Positions 20,647-30,021 of a DNA stretch of 64,000 bases are shown piece after piece. The translations under genes were made by a program, and so were the position numbers. Origin of the DNA: Nothophaeocryptopus gaeumannii (taxonomy: Eukaryota; Ascomycota; Dothideomycetes; Mycosphaerellales; Mycosphaerellaceae); the NCBI GenBank assembly GCA_031771865.1, contig JASISA010000026.1, positions 1,736,001 to 1,800,000 on the forward strand. Reading direction: 5' to 3'. The number at the start of each line of letters is the position of its first letter. Position 1 is the stretch's first letter. A model generated the notes under the pieces. The model saw nothing but the letters and a program-made list of their open reading frames with translations. It was not told the DNA's origin and searched no databases.

Positions 20647-22356
20647 ATGTCAACGACCAAAGGAATAGCCTTCAACCTCGCACTCACAATCCTCCCACTA
20701 ACAATCTTCCTCGCCATAACCTATGCTCACACCAACCCGATTACCTGGCTATCCACCTTCTCCCTAGCAACCAAACTCCTCCTGCCCACGATATACATCT
20801 ACATCCTCTACCAATTCCCCTACAAATACTTCACAACCCCTCTCTATCATCTCCCCATCCCACCCGGCGAACACTGGTTCTTCGCCCACGGCCTCCAAAC
20901 AACCTCCCGCCCCGCCGGCGTCCAAGCCCTCAAATGGATGAAATCCATACCAAACGACGGACTCATCTGTTTTCGAGGATTTGGACATAGGGATGCCCAA
21001 TTGTTCGTAACGAGTCCGGAGGCGGTCATGGAGGTTCTGAATAACCGGAGCGAGGATTTTCCGAAACCGAATTTCGATTTGAAGTTTTTTGGGAGGATGT
21101 TGGGCAGGTCGGGGTTGATTGCGACGACGGGGGAGGAACATAAGAAGGTCAGGAAGTGGGTGAGTCCGGGGTTTACGGGGAAGTATGTCAAGGGTCTTGT
21201 ACCGTTATTTTGGAAAGGGAGTCAAGCGCTTGCGGATGCTGTGGGGAAAGAAGCTGAGAAGAGTAAAAAAGGGGTTGTGGCGATGCCGAATCTGATCCAA
21301 GAGGCCACGCTGGATATCATCGGGTGGGCGACGCTTGGAAAGGACTTTCATGCGCTCGAGCGTGCTGGTGAAGAAGATCGAGAGAAGAGCACAGATGCCG
21401 GCGCGGAACTTGCGAGGAACTTCTCCTTGTTGGTGGATCCGAGTAAAGCGAAAGATCTTTTGCTCTATTTTACATTGAGTTCTGTGTTTCCGCAGTGGAT
21501 GGCGACTAGAATGCCAGGCGCAAGCAAGGCGTACGCGAGAGTTGAGGGAACGACTTCGACATTGAGGAGGGTGACAAAAGAGCTGCTGGCCGAGAAACAC
21601 CGCGACATGGAGGACGAGAAGGCTGCCGCGCAGAACGATGTTATGGCATTGCTTATGCGATCCAGGCACTTTGACGATGACGGGCTAACGGATCAATTGC
21701 TAACCTTTCTCGCTGCTGGCCACGAGACGACCGCATCGACGTTGCAGTGGGCGTGTTATCTTCTAGCCAGGGACACTGATATTCAGCATCGATTACGGAA
21801 GGAGGTCCGAAGCACCATTGCGGGTTGCGGCAAGGAAGGGATTACGGCCGATTTGATCGACACCATGGAATACCTCAATGCGGTGAACAACGAGGTGATC
21901 CGCTTATACCCAGTGGGACCGTTCGTGTCCAGGCAGGCATGTCGGGATACTCGCATTGGTGACCAGTTCGTCCCAAAAGGTATGTGGTCTTCTCATTCAT
22001 TCACTGACCCAAAGCTGATAGTTGCAGGAACCTTTGTGGTTATCGCCATGTGGGCTCTCAATCGCCTGCCGGCCCTGTGGGGAGAAGATGCAGAAGAGTT
22101 TCATCCAGAACGCTGGCTTGGCCCAGAAGGTAAACATGGAGGCGCAAATCGGTGTGCTTTCATGACCTTTCTTCACGGCCCAAGAAGCTGTATAGGCCAG
22201 ACATTCGCAAAGTACGAGCTGAGATGCTTGATCGCGGTGCTGGTCTTGCGCTTTGAGCTGCGATTGAAGAATCCGGATGAAGTTCCAATGCCGGATGGTG
22301 CCATTACGATAAAGCCCAAGAATGGCCTGGATCTGAAGATCACACCCGTAACTTGA
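20647..22356 (+). CDS. Cytochrome P450 monooxygenase
   Basis: Two exons, 20647-21979 and 22028-22356, with a 48-nt GTATGT...GCAG intron; 553 residues. The intron is a multiple of three without a stop, so an unspliced frame of 569 codons also exists. Two N-terminal hydrophobic helices (ALTILPLTIFLAITYA and a second near residue 45) anchor it in the ER. P450 landmarks: I-helix AAGHETTAS (about residue 356), K-helix ExxR in NNEVIRLYP (about 415), PERW (about 471), and the heme loop FLHGPRSCIG with the thiolate Cys near residue 498. The fold resembles the fatty-acid/xenobiotic CYP4-CYP52-like group rather than sterol demethylase, but substrate and clan are not assignable by eye. The bZIP gene follows on the same strand, 373 bp downstream. 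Confidence 0.92.
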   Translation: MSTTKGIAFNLALTILPLTIFLAITYAHTNPITWLSTFSLATKLLLPTIYIYILYQFPYKYFTTPLYHLPIPPGEHWFFAHGLQTTSRPAGVQALKWMKSIPNDGLICFRGFGHRDAQLFVTSPEAVMEVLNNRSEDFPKPNFDLKFFGRMLGRSGLIATTGEEHKKVRKWVSPGFTGKYVKGLVPLFWKGSQALADAVGKEAEKSKKGVVAMPNLIQEATLDIIGWATLGKDFHALERAGEEDREKSTDAGAELARNFSLLVDPSKAKDLLLYFTLSSVFPQWMATRMPGASKAYARVEGTTSTLRRVTKELLAEKHRDMEDEKAAAQNDVMALLMRSRHFDDDGLTDQLLTFLAAGHETTASTLQWACYLLARDTDIQHRLRKEVRSTIAGCGKEGITADLIDTMEYLNAVNNEVIRLYPVGPFVSRQACRDTRIGDQFVPKGMWSSHSFTDPKLIVAGTFVVIAMWALNRLPALWGEDAEEFHPERWLGPEGKHGGANRCAFMTFLHGPRSCIGQTFAKYELRCLIAVLVLRFELRLKNPDEVPMPDGAITIKPKNGLDLKITPVT

Positions 22357-22729
22357 GGATGCTCTTGTTGAAGAAGAAACATGTAATTATAGTGTGCAAT
22401 ACACCTCTCTCCAGCAACGCCAAGCTGGCGTTGCTCCTTCCTTTTCGGACACCGCTAGAGGATTAGTCAGAACATCCCTGCACCTCGCAGTAGAGCTGAC
22501 TGTCCATCGTCAAGACTCTTTTCGTGCGCTCAATCCACGTGCCCCCGAGACATTAAGCTGTTTAGCGCGCGATCTGGTAGTCGACAAACTATTTGAAACC
22601 TTGGGGTACTCTTCATTACGGTTTGAGAATCCGAGCGATCCAGTCAGTTTCGAACACAGCTTGTCGGCATTGATTCCGGAACGACGCGTCTCTCAACAAC
22701 GCGACGAACACTTCAGGCAGCTATCCAGG
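22357..22729. promoter_or_regulatory. P450-bZIP intergenic / bZIP leader
   Basis: Short spacer between same-strand genes. The bZIP reading frame stays open back to 22394, so a longer N-terminus starting there cannot be excluded, but the stretch has no recognisable domain. Confidence 0.4.
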
Positions 22730-24041
22730 ATGAGTGAAGGCCCCAGTCCAGGGAATGCATCAACAACAGCATCGTCGGAGTCTCCAAGCGGCGGTTTCAG
22801 AACATTTTGGAAGAAGTCCGATACAGAGAACCGTAATGCGACATTCGTACAGCAGGACCCCTCAAACAAGAAGAGTAACCGACTCAGCCGGATTCTGAAG
22901 CGCGATAGCACAGCCTCTCCAACTGGCAAAGACCAAGCATGTCCGGAGGACTCCAATCAGAACGAAGCGCAGAAGCGAAGGCAGCAGGTCTATTCAGCGC
23001 AAAAGTGAGATTGCGATCGAAGCTGTCGCGGGTATGAGGTCTCACATGCTGACTCTTATAGACGACATCGCAATCGCAAAGCAGAGTATATTCAGGGTCT
23101 CGAGGCGGAAGTAAAGCGGCTGCAGCAGCTAGACTCTGTCGCGAACAGTGAAAAGAATGCCTTGGCGCATCAGAACCAGGCCATGCGGGAGCTTCTCAAA
23201 TCGCACTCTCTGGACTTCAATCTCAGTTCCCTGCAAGTCTCGCAGACACCCACCGATGATGAAATCATGGATGCGCTTGGCGCCGCGGCAGTGGAAGTCC
23301 GATGGGATTCAGATATCGGCCACGAGCGAACATTCGTAGATTGGCCAGAACAGGCAGATATGGACTGGACAACCACCGAGGCTTCCGACGCCACGCGGCG
23401 GCAACCTTCGCCTCTGCAGACATCGCCGATGCCCCAGAGCAGATTAGCCAAAGATGATAGCTGGGCTGCCGTGGACTTCATCCTCTCCTTGGAATGGCCA
23501 TGTCAGGGCCATACAGCTCATACCGACATCAATCCCAAATCCGCACCGATGCTTGCTTGTAAGACTGACGAGTTCCACGGCCACGCCCTCACTGCCACAT
23601 CAGCCGTTTATGGAGCTGCGATAGCCCCTGAGCATGGTCAAAGCCACGGAAATGCAAATTTGGCGCAGAACGGATCGCAGACCGGTGCTCAGGACAAGTG
23701 GCACCTGCCTTACTCGGAGATAGACAAGTAAGTGAGCAGCTCTTGCAGCTGTATGTATGTACTGACAACGCGACAGATTGATCCAGTTGAGCCAGGACCT
23801 TCCTCTCGATGACGATTTGATGACACCAGCGCAAGCATATTCGGCGATCAAGGAGGCGGTTCCAAGAGACGAGGATCTGCGTCCGACATTGGAGGCCATG
23901 AAAATACCGCTCTCCGGTATCGTGTCATGTCAAGGTTTTGGCACTGTGATGCCAACAAAAGACTTCTTGGAGCATTTGGAGAGGACGCTTCATACTCTAC
24001 GTCAGGTCAGCTCGACGCAGGGTGTAAGCAGTATTCATTAG
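22730..24041 (+). CDS. bZIP transcription factor
   Basis: Three exons: 22730-23004, 23062-23727 and 23777-24041; introns of 57 nt (GTGAGA...ATAG) and 49 nt (GTAAGT...ACAG); 401 residues. The first junction falls within the basic region and restores RRQQVYSAQK-RHRNRKAEYIQGLE, followed by a leucine-zipper start (EAEVKRLQQLDSVA). The basic region has the RxxQVxxAQxxHRxRK pattern of a fungal-specific bZIP class, with the zipper unusually short. The rest is Ser/Thr/Pro-rich and acidic, and the C-terminal LIQLSQDLPLDDDLM...FLEHLERTL looks helical. It is a DNA-binding regulator whose targets are unknown; adjacency to the P450 allows, but does not show, a regulatory link. The start is chosen at MSEGPSPG. 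Confidence 0.85.
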
Positions 24042-24138
24042 CTTTTCTGTCCAGACTACCTGGCATTGTATTCATAGCCAAAATCTCCTCCCGAACGCCG
24101 CGCTAATGAAAGCAAATCATGTGTCGTATCATGTTGAA

Positions 24139-24612
24139 TCACACTGGTGATTGTCAGCCTGGAAACCTGTGGCGCATACGATAGATGGATGTGCTTGCCG
24201 TTCAGGTAGTCTGCAGCCATGAGCAGCTCCAAGCAGAGTTCAGCTGGAATATCCATGTCTGGCACGTCTTTCGTGTCCTTGTGCTTCTCATTGTAGTAGA
24301 GGTACTCGCAGACTTTCTCAAGCACCAAGCCGCTGTCGCGTGTGTCAGCTTTGCATCAGTGAGGATCGTATAGAAAGTCCGCTTACTTGATGTTGTCGAA
24401 GTGACATGTATTTGTCTTGGCCTCCAAGAAGCCATCTGCCAGTCGTAAGCGTGTGAAAGACTTTGGTATACGCGAGTTTATTGTCGCGTACTTGCTGGGT
24501 CGAGCATTCGTTTGATGGCGCCACTGATGTTGGCCGCTGAGCGGCGGATAACGAAGACGAATCCATCGGAGGAGATCAGTGTCACATATTGCGAAGTGCC
24601 TTCTGCCGCCAT
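24139..24612 (-). CDS. ELC1: Elongin C
   Basis: Elongin C, the Skp1-like adaptor of elongin/cullin ubiquitin ligases and of the Pol II degradation complex. Four exons are inferred: 24612-24492, 24435-24387, 24332-24199 and 24143-24139; 102 residues. Conserved blocks are YVTLISSDGFVFVIRRSAA, ISGAIKRMLDPA, NTCHFDNINGLVLEKVCEYL and YYNEKHKDTKDVPDMDIPAE, ending CLELLMAADYLNV. Introns 1 and 2 (56 and 54 nt) are GT-AG. Intron 3 (55 nt) is best read as GC-AG: GCAAGC...CTGAC...CCAG, which gives the C-terminus LNV followed at once by a stop, the ending usual for this family. Without it the frame runs on about 40 residues with no conservation. Convergent with the bZIP gene (97 bp) and divergent from DBR1 (273 bp). 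Confidence 0.9.
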
Positions 24613-24885
24613 CATGAAGAGTCGTCGAAGGAGTGTGTTTCAAGGGGTGGATGTTGCGTGCCGAAAGAAGGCCGCGTGCCCGACGTGGAAGACGTGTAGT
24701 GAAACGTCAAGGCATCAAGCATTGATGCCTGAAGGCTTGGCTGAGTTGAACCTTCCTCCTGTTTCAGATGCGAATGAAGCATGAACAACAAGTTCAATTC
24801 ACATGCTCGCTTGGAACCTCTTGGACCGTGATTCCAGGCGCTTACTGTGATGAAGTGACAGCGTGACAATCGATCGGACATCAGG

Positions 24886-26619
24886 ATGGTGGTGCAGTTC
24901 ACGGAAGCTCATGGCGTCCGCCTAGCTGTTGAAGGCTGTGGCCATGGTACCCTGCACGCTATCTATGCCTCGATGGAAGAAGCATGCAAGCAGAAAGGCT
25001 GGCCCGGTGTCGACCTGCTGATTATCGGCGGCGACTTCCAGTCAGTCCGAAATGCCTTCGACCTCAACTGCGTCAGCATGCCGGCCAAGTATCGCGAGAT
25101 GTGCGACTTTCACGAGTACTATTCGGGCCAAAGAGTTGCACCGTGCCTGACAGTATTTGTCGGAGGGAATCATGAAGCCAGCAACTACCTTTTCGAGCTA
25201 TACTACGGAGGCTGGGTAGCGCCAAACATCTACTACATGGGAGCGGCAAATGTTCTGAAGCTTGGCCCATTGAGAGTCGCTGGTCTTAGTGGCATCTGGA
25301 AAGGCTTTGACTACCGTAAACCGCACTTCGAACGACTGCCTTACAACGAGTCCGATATGAAGAGCATATACCATGTTCGAGAACTAGACGCTCGGAAGCT
25401 GCTACAGATCAGGACTCAGGTTGATGTTGGAATCAGCCACGACTGGCCACAAGGAGTCGAGTGGAAAGGGAATTGGAAGAAGCTTTTCAGAATCAAAAAC
25501 CACTTTGAGGAGGATGCACGGACCGGCAGACTTGGAAGTGTTGCTGCGAAGCAAGTGCTTGATCGATTGCGCCCGAAGTACTGGTTCAGTGCTCACTTGC
25601 ACTGCAAGTACGCTGCTGTCGTGCAACATGGGGGCGAAAGCAGTGAGCAGGCACCACTGCCAATTCAAAATGGACTGAGCGCATCGGCTGTACCAGCTGC
25701 GCAGAATGCAGATGAGATCGACCTGAACGGCGACGAGGCTGTGGAAGGAAATGGAACTACGCAGCCAGTGAAGAATTCGGACGAGATCGAGCTCGATTTG
25801 AACGATGCACCTCCTGCGAAATCAACACAAGCCAACGTAACGTCTCCAACGGCAAATGCAGATGAAGACCCAAAGGCCGCTCCTACCAATACCAAGGGCC
25901 CAACAGCGAATGGCGCAGGTAAAGACAGGGAAGATCCAGCCCTTGCGGAAGCGCGAGCGGCTCTCCCAGCTGCTTTCAGTCGCCCAAAACCGCCGGAGCG
26001 AATGGAGCATCCGCCTGAAATCACCAATACCGAGACCAACTTCCTCGCACTCGACAAATGCCTCCCAAACCGAGACTTCCTTCAACTGATACCCGTCCCT
26101 GCCGAATCTGATGCTGCTATAAACCGCCCTCTAAGACTTGAGTACGACAGAGAGTGGCTCGCAATTACAAGAGTATTCGCTCAGACCGAAGCACCTGTCT
26201 TCGGAAATCCAGACGCCCGCGTACCACCAGCCAAAACCCAGTCAGAATACCGTGCCCTCATCGACGAGCAGCGTAAATGGGTCGACGCCAACCTAGACGA
26301 CTCCAAGCTCACAGTCCCTGAGAACTTCGTCCTCACTTCACCAATCTACGATGGCGGACACTTTCAAGATCCACAATACCACAAGGTGACAGAGTATCCC
26401 AACCCACAGCCAGCGGAGTTCTGTAGACTTCTTCAAATTCCAAATCCGCTCGAGATCAGCGCAGAAGCTTTGGAACAGCGGCAGACAGCTGGACCAAGAT
26501 CTGAGCCGGAGATGCATGGGTTCGGACGAGGCAGAGGGCGTGGTGGATTTGATCGTGGCAGAGGCGGGCGTAGTGGGAGAGGAAGAGGCGGTGGACGCGG
26601 ACGATATCGAGGCAGATGA
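24886..26619 (+). CDS. DBR1: Lariat debranching enzyme Dbr1
   Basis: Metallophosphoesterase that cleaves the 2'-5' branch of excised intron lariats, in the nucleus. Intronless, 577 residues. Metal-binding blocks appear in order: VEGCGHGTL, IIGGDFQSVRN, VFVGGNHEASNYL, GISHDWPQG and FSAHLHCKYAA. The Cys replacing the usual first Asp (GCGHG) is a hallmark of Dbr1. Residues 250-360 form a low-complexity acidic/Ala/Pro insert, after which the conserved Dbr1 C-terminal domain follows (NFLALDKCLPNRDFLQLI, LEYDREWLAI). The protein ends in a Gly/Arg tail (RGRGGFDRGRGG and similar), common in fungal Dbr1 and suited to RNA binding. Tail-to-tail with SEN54. Confidence 0.95.
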   Translation: MVVQFTEAHGVRLAVEGCGHGTLHAIYASMEEACKQKGWPGVDLLIIGGDFQSVRNAFDLNCVSMPAKYREMCDFHEYYSGQRVAPCLTVFVGGNHEASNYLFELYYGGWVAPNIYYMGAANVLKLGPLRVAGLSGIWKGFDYRKPHFERLPYNESDMKSIYHVRELDARKLLQIRTQVDVGISHDWPQGVEWKGNWKKLFRIKNHFEEDARTGRLGSVAAKQVLDRLRPKYWFSAHLHCKYAAVVQHGGESSEQAPLPIQNGLSASAVPAAQNADEIDLNGDEAVEGNGTTQPVKNSDEIELDLNDAPPAKSTQANVTSPTANADEDPKAAPTNTKGPTANGAGKDREDPALAEARAALPAAFSRPKPPERMEHPPEITNTETNFLALDKCLPNRDFLQLIPVPAESDAAINRPLRLEYDREWLAITRVFAQTEAPVFGNPDARVPPAKTQSEYRALIDEQRKWVDANLDDSKLTVPENFVLTSPIYDGGHFQDPQYHKVTEYPNPQPAEFCRLLQIPNPLEISAEALEQRQTAGPRSEPEMHGFGRGRGRGGFDRGRGGRSGRGRGGGRGRYRGR

Positions 26620-26933
26620 TGGAGGGTCAGCACCGAGGTGGAAAGTTGGCAGACAACCAAGCAGAAGGACGGCGTGCGAATATGTCGCAGGCCGAGAAAA
26701 AGCTAGAAGTATGCCATCGAAGTCATATTCTCGGCGAGTCTGCAGCATCAGCCTTGAGCTACATATGCTAAGATGCATTCTAGAAACGGCGAGCGCGAGG
26801 CAACTCAAGCCGGTACTCAAGAATCCGCATATCGGAATATGCCTTCTGAGCATGCAGCGTCTGAATATGATGCATGCCCGAAAGTCAAGCTTCGGCGAGC
26901 TCATAGAGCATCAAGCCGCAATACCAAGCATCC
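26620..26933. other. Convergent intergenic region DBR1 / SEN54
   Basis: 314 bp between two converging 3' ends; nothing else recognised. Confidence 0.6.
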
Positions 26934-28251
26934 TCAGCGCCCTCTCCCTCTCCCTCTCCCACCACCTCTTCCACCTCGCTTCCCGCCCGCCGGTCCCTTG
27001 TTCCGCCTCTCATACACATTCTCCAGCCCAAAAGCGGCATCCGCTATGCGCAAATAGCTCGTAATTCCTTGATCAACAACAGCTAGAATAACATTCTTGT
27101 ATCCCTGTCTGAGCTTGGCGTACATCTGCGCCTCGGACTTAGGAGGATCGTAAGGTGTAGTTTCCATGAGAGCGCTCAGCTGCTGCATTGTGGGTGCGGA
27201 CGTCTCGCGGGCATTGACGACGGCTATGCGGAAGTCTGGAGGTCCCGGCTTGGACTTCTTAAAGTTCGGCGAGCCGGGCTTCCAGACGTGATAGGTGATT
27301 CGGAAGTTGGGGTCTGTTTGAGCGACTTCCGGAGTATGTGGCGCTGGTTCTGAGGTGGGATCGTAGAAGTTGATGAGTGCGAGTCGGCGGTAGATTGTGT
27401 CGTAGTCGCGATAGAGACCGGGATTCGCTAGAGGTCCTGTAGCTTGCTGTTCTGGGGTACTTGTCGTCTTTGAAGCGAACAGTATCTTCCATATGTTGAG
27501 CGAGTTGAGCAGGCCAGTCTGCCATGTCCTTCCTGCAACGGATGGATAGTTCTCTTTCGCTCTTGGGGGTCCCGCGCTGTTCCAAGTTGGAGCTCGCATT
27601 ACGCTGTAGCCCATACGTTTCAAGCCGGCATACACAGAGTATCGCTCGAAGGAAACAGAGCCGGCATGAGATCCCTCATCTCCAAGAAACATGGCATATG
27701 CGCCCTGAAGACTCATGGGCAGTCCGAGCTTGCCCGAGTCTTCTTCTGTCGCAGGCCACCGCACGTCCATAGTCCCTCGCTCGAGCAGATAAAGCACCTC
27801 TTCCGGCAAAAGCCAGAGTCGCTGCCCGCGGTCCTTGTCATCTCCGAGTGGATCCCCCTTAGCGGGAAGCACCTGGCCCATTTTCGCGAAGAGCGGTCCT
27901 TTGGGATTCACAGTGTACGTCATATTGGTCTCCGGGTGATATGTTCCAACTGTGTAGCCTTTGGGAGGGTGGACCCTTTGGTAAGACAAAGCATTGTGCA
28001 TCGCTTGTCGTGAAGCAGCCAGGGTGTTTGACTGAAGTGCAGTTGCATGGGGTTCGAAATCTTTCTCGCCACGCTTCGGTATCGTCGCATCTTCTCTTCT
28101 GCTTAGTTGTTAGCAAGAACATCTTGCAAGACCTGAAATGTACTTGCGAGATGGATGTCAAGAAACGGAAGTCCTGAGTCTCGTCCGATAAATCCAATCC
28201 TTCTTCACCATGGCCACCTCGTGGGATGACATCTTCGTCTGCGTCGGCCAT
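26934..28251 (-). CDS. SEN54: tRNA-splicing endonuclease subunit Sen54
   Basis: Non-catalytic subunit of the tRNA intron endonuclease (Sen2/Sen34/Sen15/Sen54). The N-terminal exon (from 28251, MADADEDVIPRGG...LSDETQDFRFL) and the main exon (TIPKRGEKDFEPHAT..., AMHNALSYQRVHPPKG, ending VVDQGITSYLRIADAAFG) both match the family. Joining them in frame is awkward. The natural-looking 46-nt intron (GTACAT...CTAAC...GCAG) leaves the main exon out of frame; the only GT-AG pairs that keep frame use GTCTTG at 28132 and the same AG (or one 3 nt on), giving an intron of just 34-37 nt and about 427 residues. Exons then are 28251-28133 and 28098-26934. The alternative is a one-base indel or error. The C-terminus is an RGG/GR tail like that of DBR1. 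Confidence 0.85.
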
Positions 28252-28562
28252 AGTCGCAGTCGCAGATGTCTGTGCAGATGGTTCCTGTAGTCTGATATGC
28301 TTGCCCCAAGCTTGAATGGTTTGTCCAAATGTCCAGCAAGTGTGGTTCTTATGGGCATTTGTTGTGGAAAGTGTGATGTTGGTAGTCAGGGAGCAGTCGC
28401 AAGTGAGTCGGCAAGAAATCTTCCGAGCGCACGGACCAGCATCACCATCGCCAACTCTTTCACAGCGACGGCTTTCAACCTTTCAAACACAACACGATGA
28501 ATCTTCCATCTTCCAACTCGTAATAAGGAGGCCGAATTGTCCACGCTTGACAACAAAGCACC

Positions 28563-28970
28563 ATGACCACGCCCACACCGGACGACGAACTCCTCCTCAT
28601 TGTACGCCAAGACCTCCTCTAAACCACCAACATCCCTTCACCTATCCACACACTAACATCTTCCCAGCTCCTCCGCAACCTCAAAAATGCCGGCCAAACT
28701 TTCGGAGAGGGAACACCACCATACGAAAGCATCCGAACTACTATTGAAGACCACCTCCACGACATGAAGCGCAAAGGTCTATCAACAAACCTTACCAAAG
28801 CTCGACAGGCCGAGAACGAGATGCAAGGAGTCAAGAATACCTCTACCCAAAGTCCATCAGAGCCTCAAGATCTTCCAGAACTGAAAGCTCTTTTCGCGAA
28901 CCTTGCTTTGCGTCCGAAAGCGCGGGGCTCTCGAGATATATCGCAACGGTCACCGTCAGCGATATCCTAA
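28563..28970 (+). CDS. Small protein of unknown function
   Basis: Two exons, 28563-28601 and 28668-28970, separated by a 66-nt intron (GTACGC...CACTAACA...CCAG); 113 residues. It starts MTTPTPDDELLLILLRNLKNAG and continues with an amphipathic, basic helix-rich segment (IRTTIEDHLHDMKRKGLSTNLTKARQAENEM), then a Ser/Pro/Asp stretch and a basic tail. I do not recognise a family. Splice signals, the good branch site and a divergent position 311 bp from SEN54 support it as real. Confidence 0.65.
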
Positions 28971-30021
28971 AATGCTGCTAGGGATGCGATATTTGACTTC
29001 CAAGTGATCTTCATATCCTTGCATCGGATCACAAGCACCGAGTCTCTCTGCTAAAAGTTTCGATACTTCATTATCCGGCTCTCAATCTCCGGTCACAACG
29101 CAGTCAGCACTCACAGCAAGGCGCCAAACGCAGGAACATCCTGTGCCCTAGGGAAATTGACAGGCATCCTTCCTCCAACGCTACACTCATCATCCTCATC
29201 ACCAAGCGATTCGGGAAGTGGAGTGGAAGGGAACACTGAATCAGTACAGCGATGAAGCTGCTTCACAGAGGTCCTTGATCACATTATCCGAGCCAATGTG
29301 AACGCCAAAAGTCTGGGCCATCCTATTTTCAATTTAGGGCTCCGTACGCGAGGGAGTCCAAATCCGAGTCCCAAGACCCGGTGCTCACAGGATCGAAGCA
29401 GGATTGGAGTTAAGTGTCAAGGACGCAAAGGCTTGAATGATCGTCATCATCTTGAGTGAGCGTGTGTACAAACGATCTGGCTGTTCCTCATCAAAGTATC
29501 ACAGGGCCTCAGGAGCCCTACACGTATGGGCGATGCGCGGGCTCACATGAGCGAAGAAGAACAGGCATCACCGTCCAGCATCACAACATCTCTATTAGGG
29601 CACATCTCCAGCCGATACGCCTCTATAACAGTACCATCACAAAGACATATGCTTCCGTTTATTTTCTTCATCAGTCCGATATACGTCCTTGAGAAGTCTC
29701 ATCATCGGACTCATCCGTAGCTCCTCCAAAGGAAGCCCTTGCCCCATCTGATCCTTCTCCAGGATCTGCGAGCTGCATGCATGCATCCTGCACGCTGCGT
29801 CTTTCGCAACTTCACTCCGTCCATTCCATCCCGCTGGTATCTGAGACTATTGGTACGGCGACACCGAGCGCGGATGATTCCAGGTAGCGGTGAATTGAGC
29901 GATGTCGCTGTGTATGACCGATCGGTCCTCGACATCGCGCCCGTCGCCAGATCTCAAGCTTGGTCGCGCGAGACAGCGTTGTTGGTTCCAGCCTATCCCC
30001 CACACGCGCACGCTGTTTCCA
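28971..30021. other. Intergenic, nothing recognised
   Basis: About 1 kb between a plus-strand 3' end and a minus-strand 3' end. Short ORFs on both strands, no conserved segment, no RNA gene seen. Confidence 0.55.

Noticed and set aside
22394..22729. Longer N-terminus for the bZIP protein
   Set aside because: The frame is open but begins 37 nt after the P450 stop and has no conserved motif; the MSEGPSPG start is more plausible.
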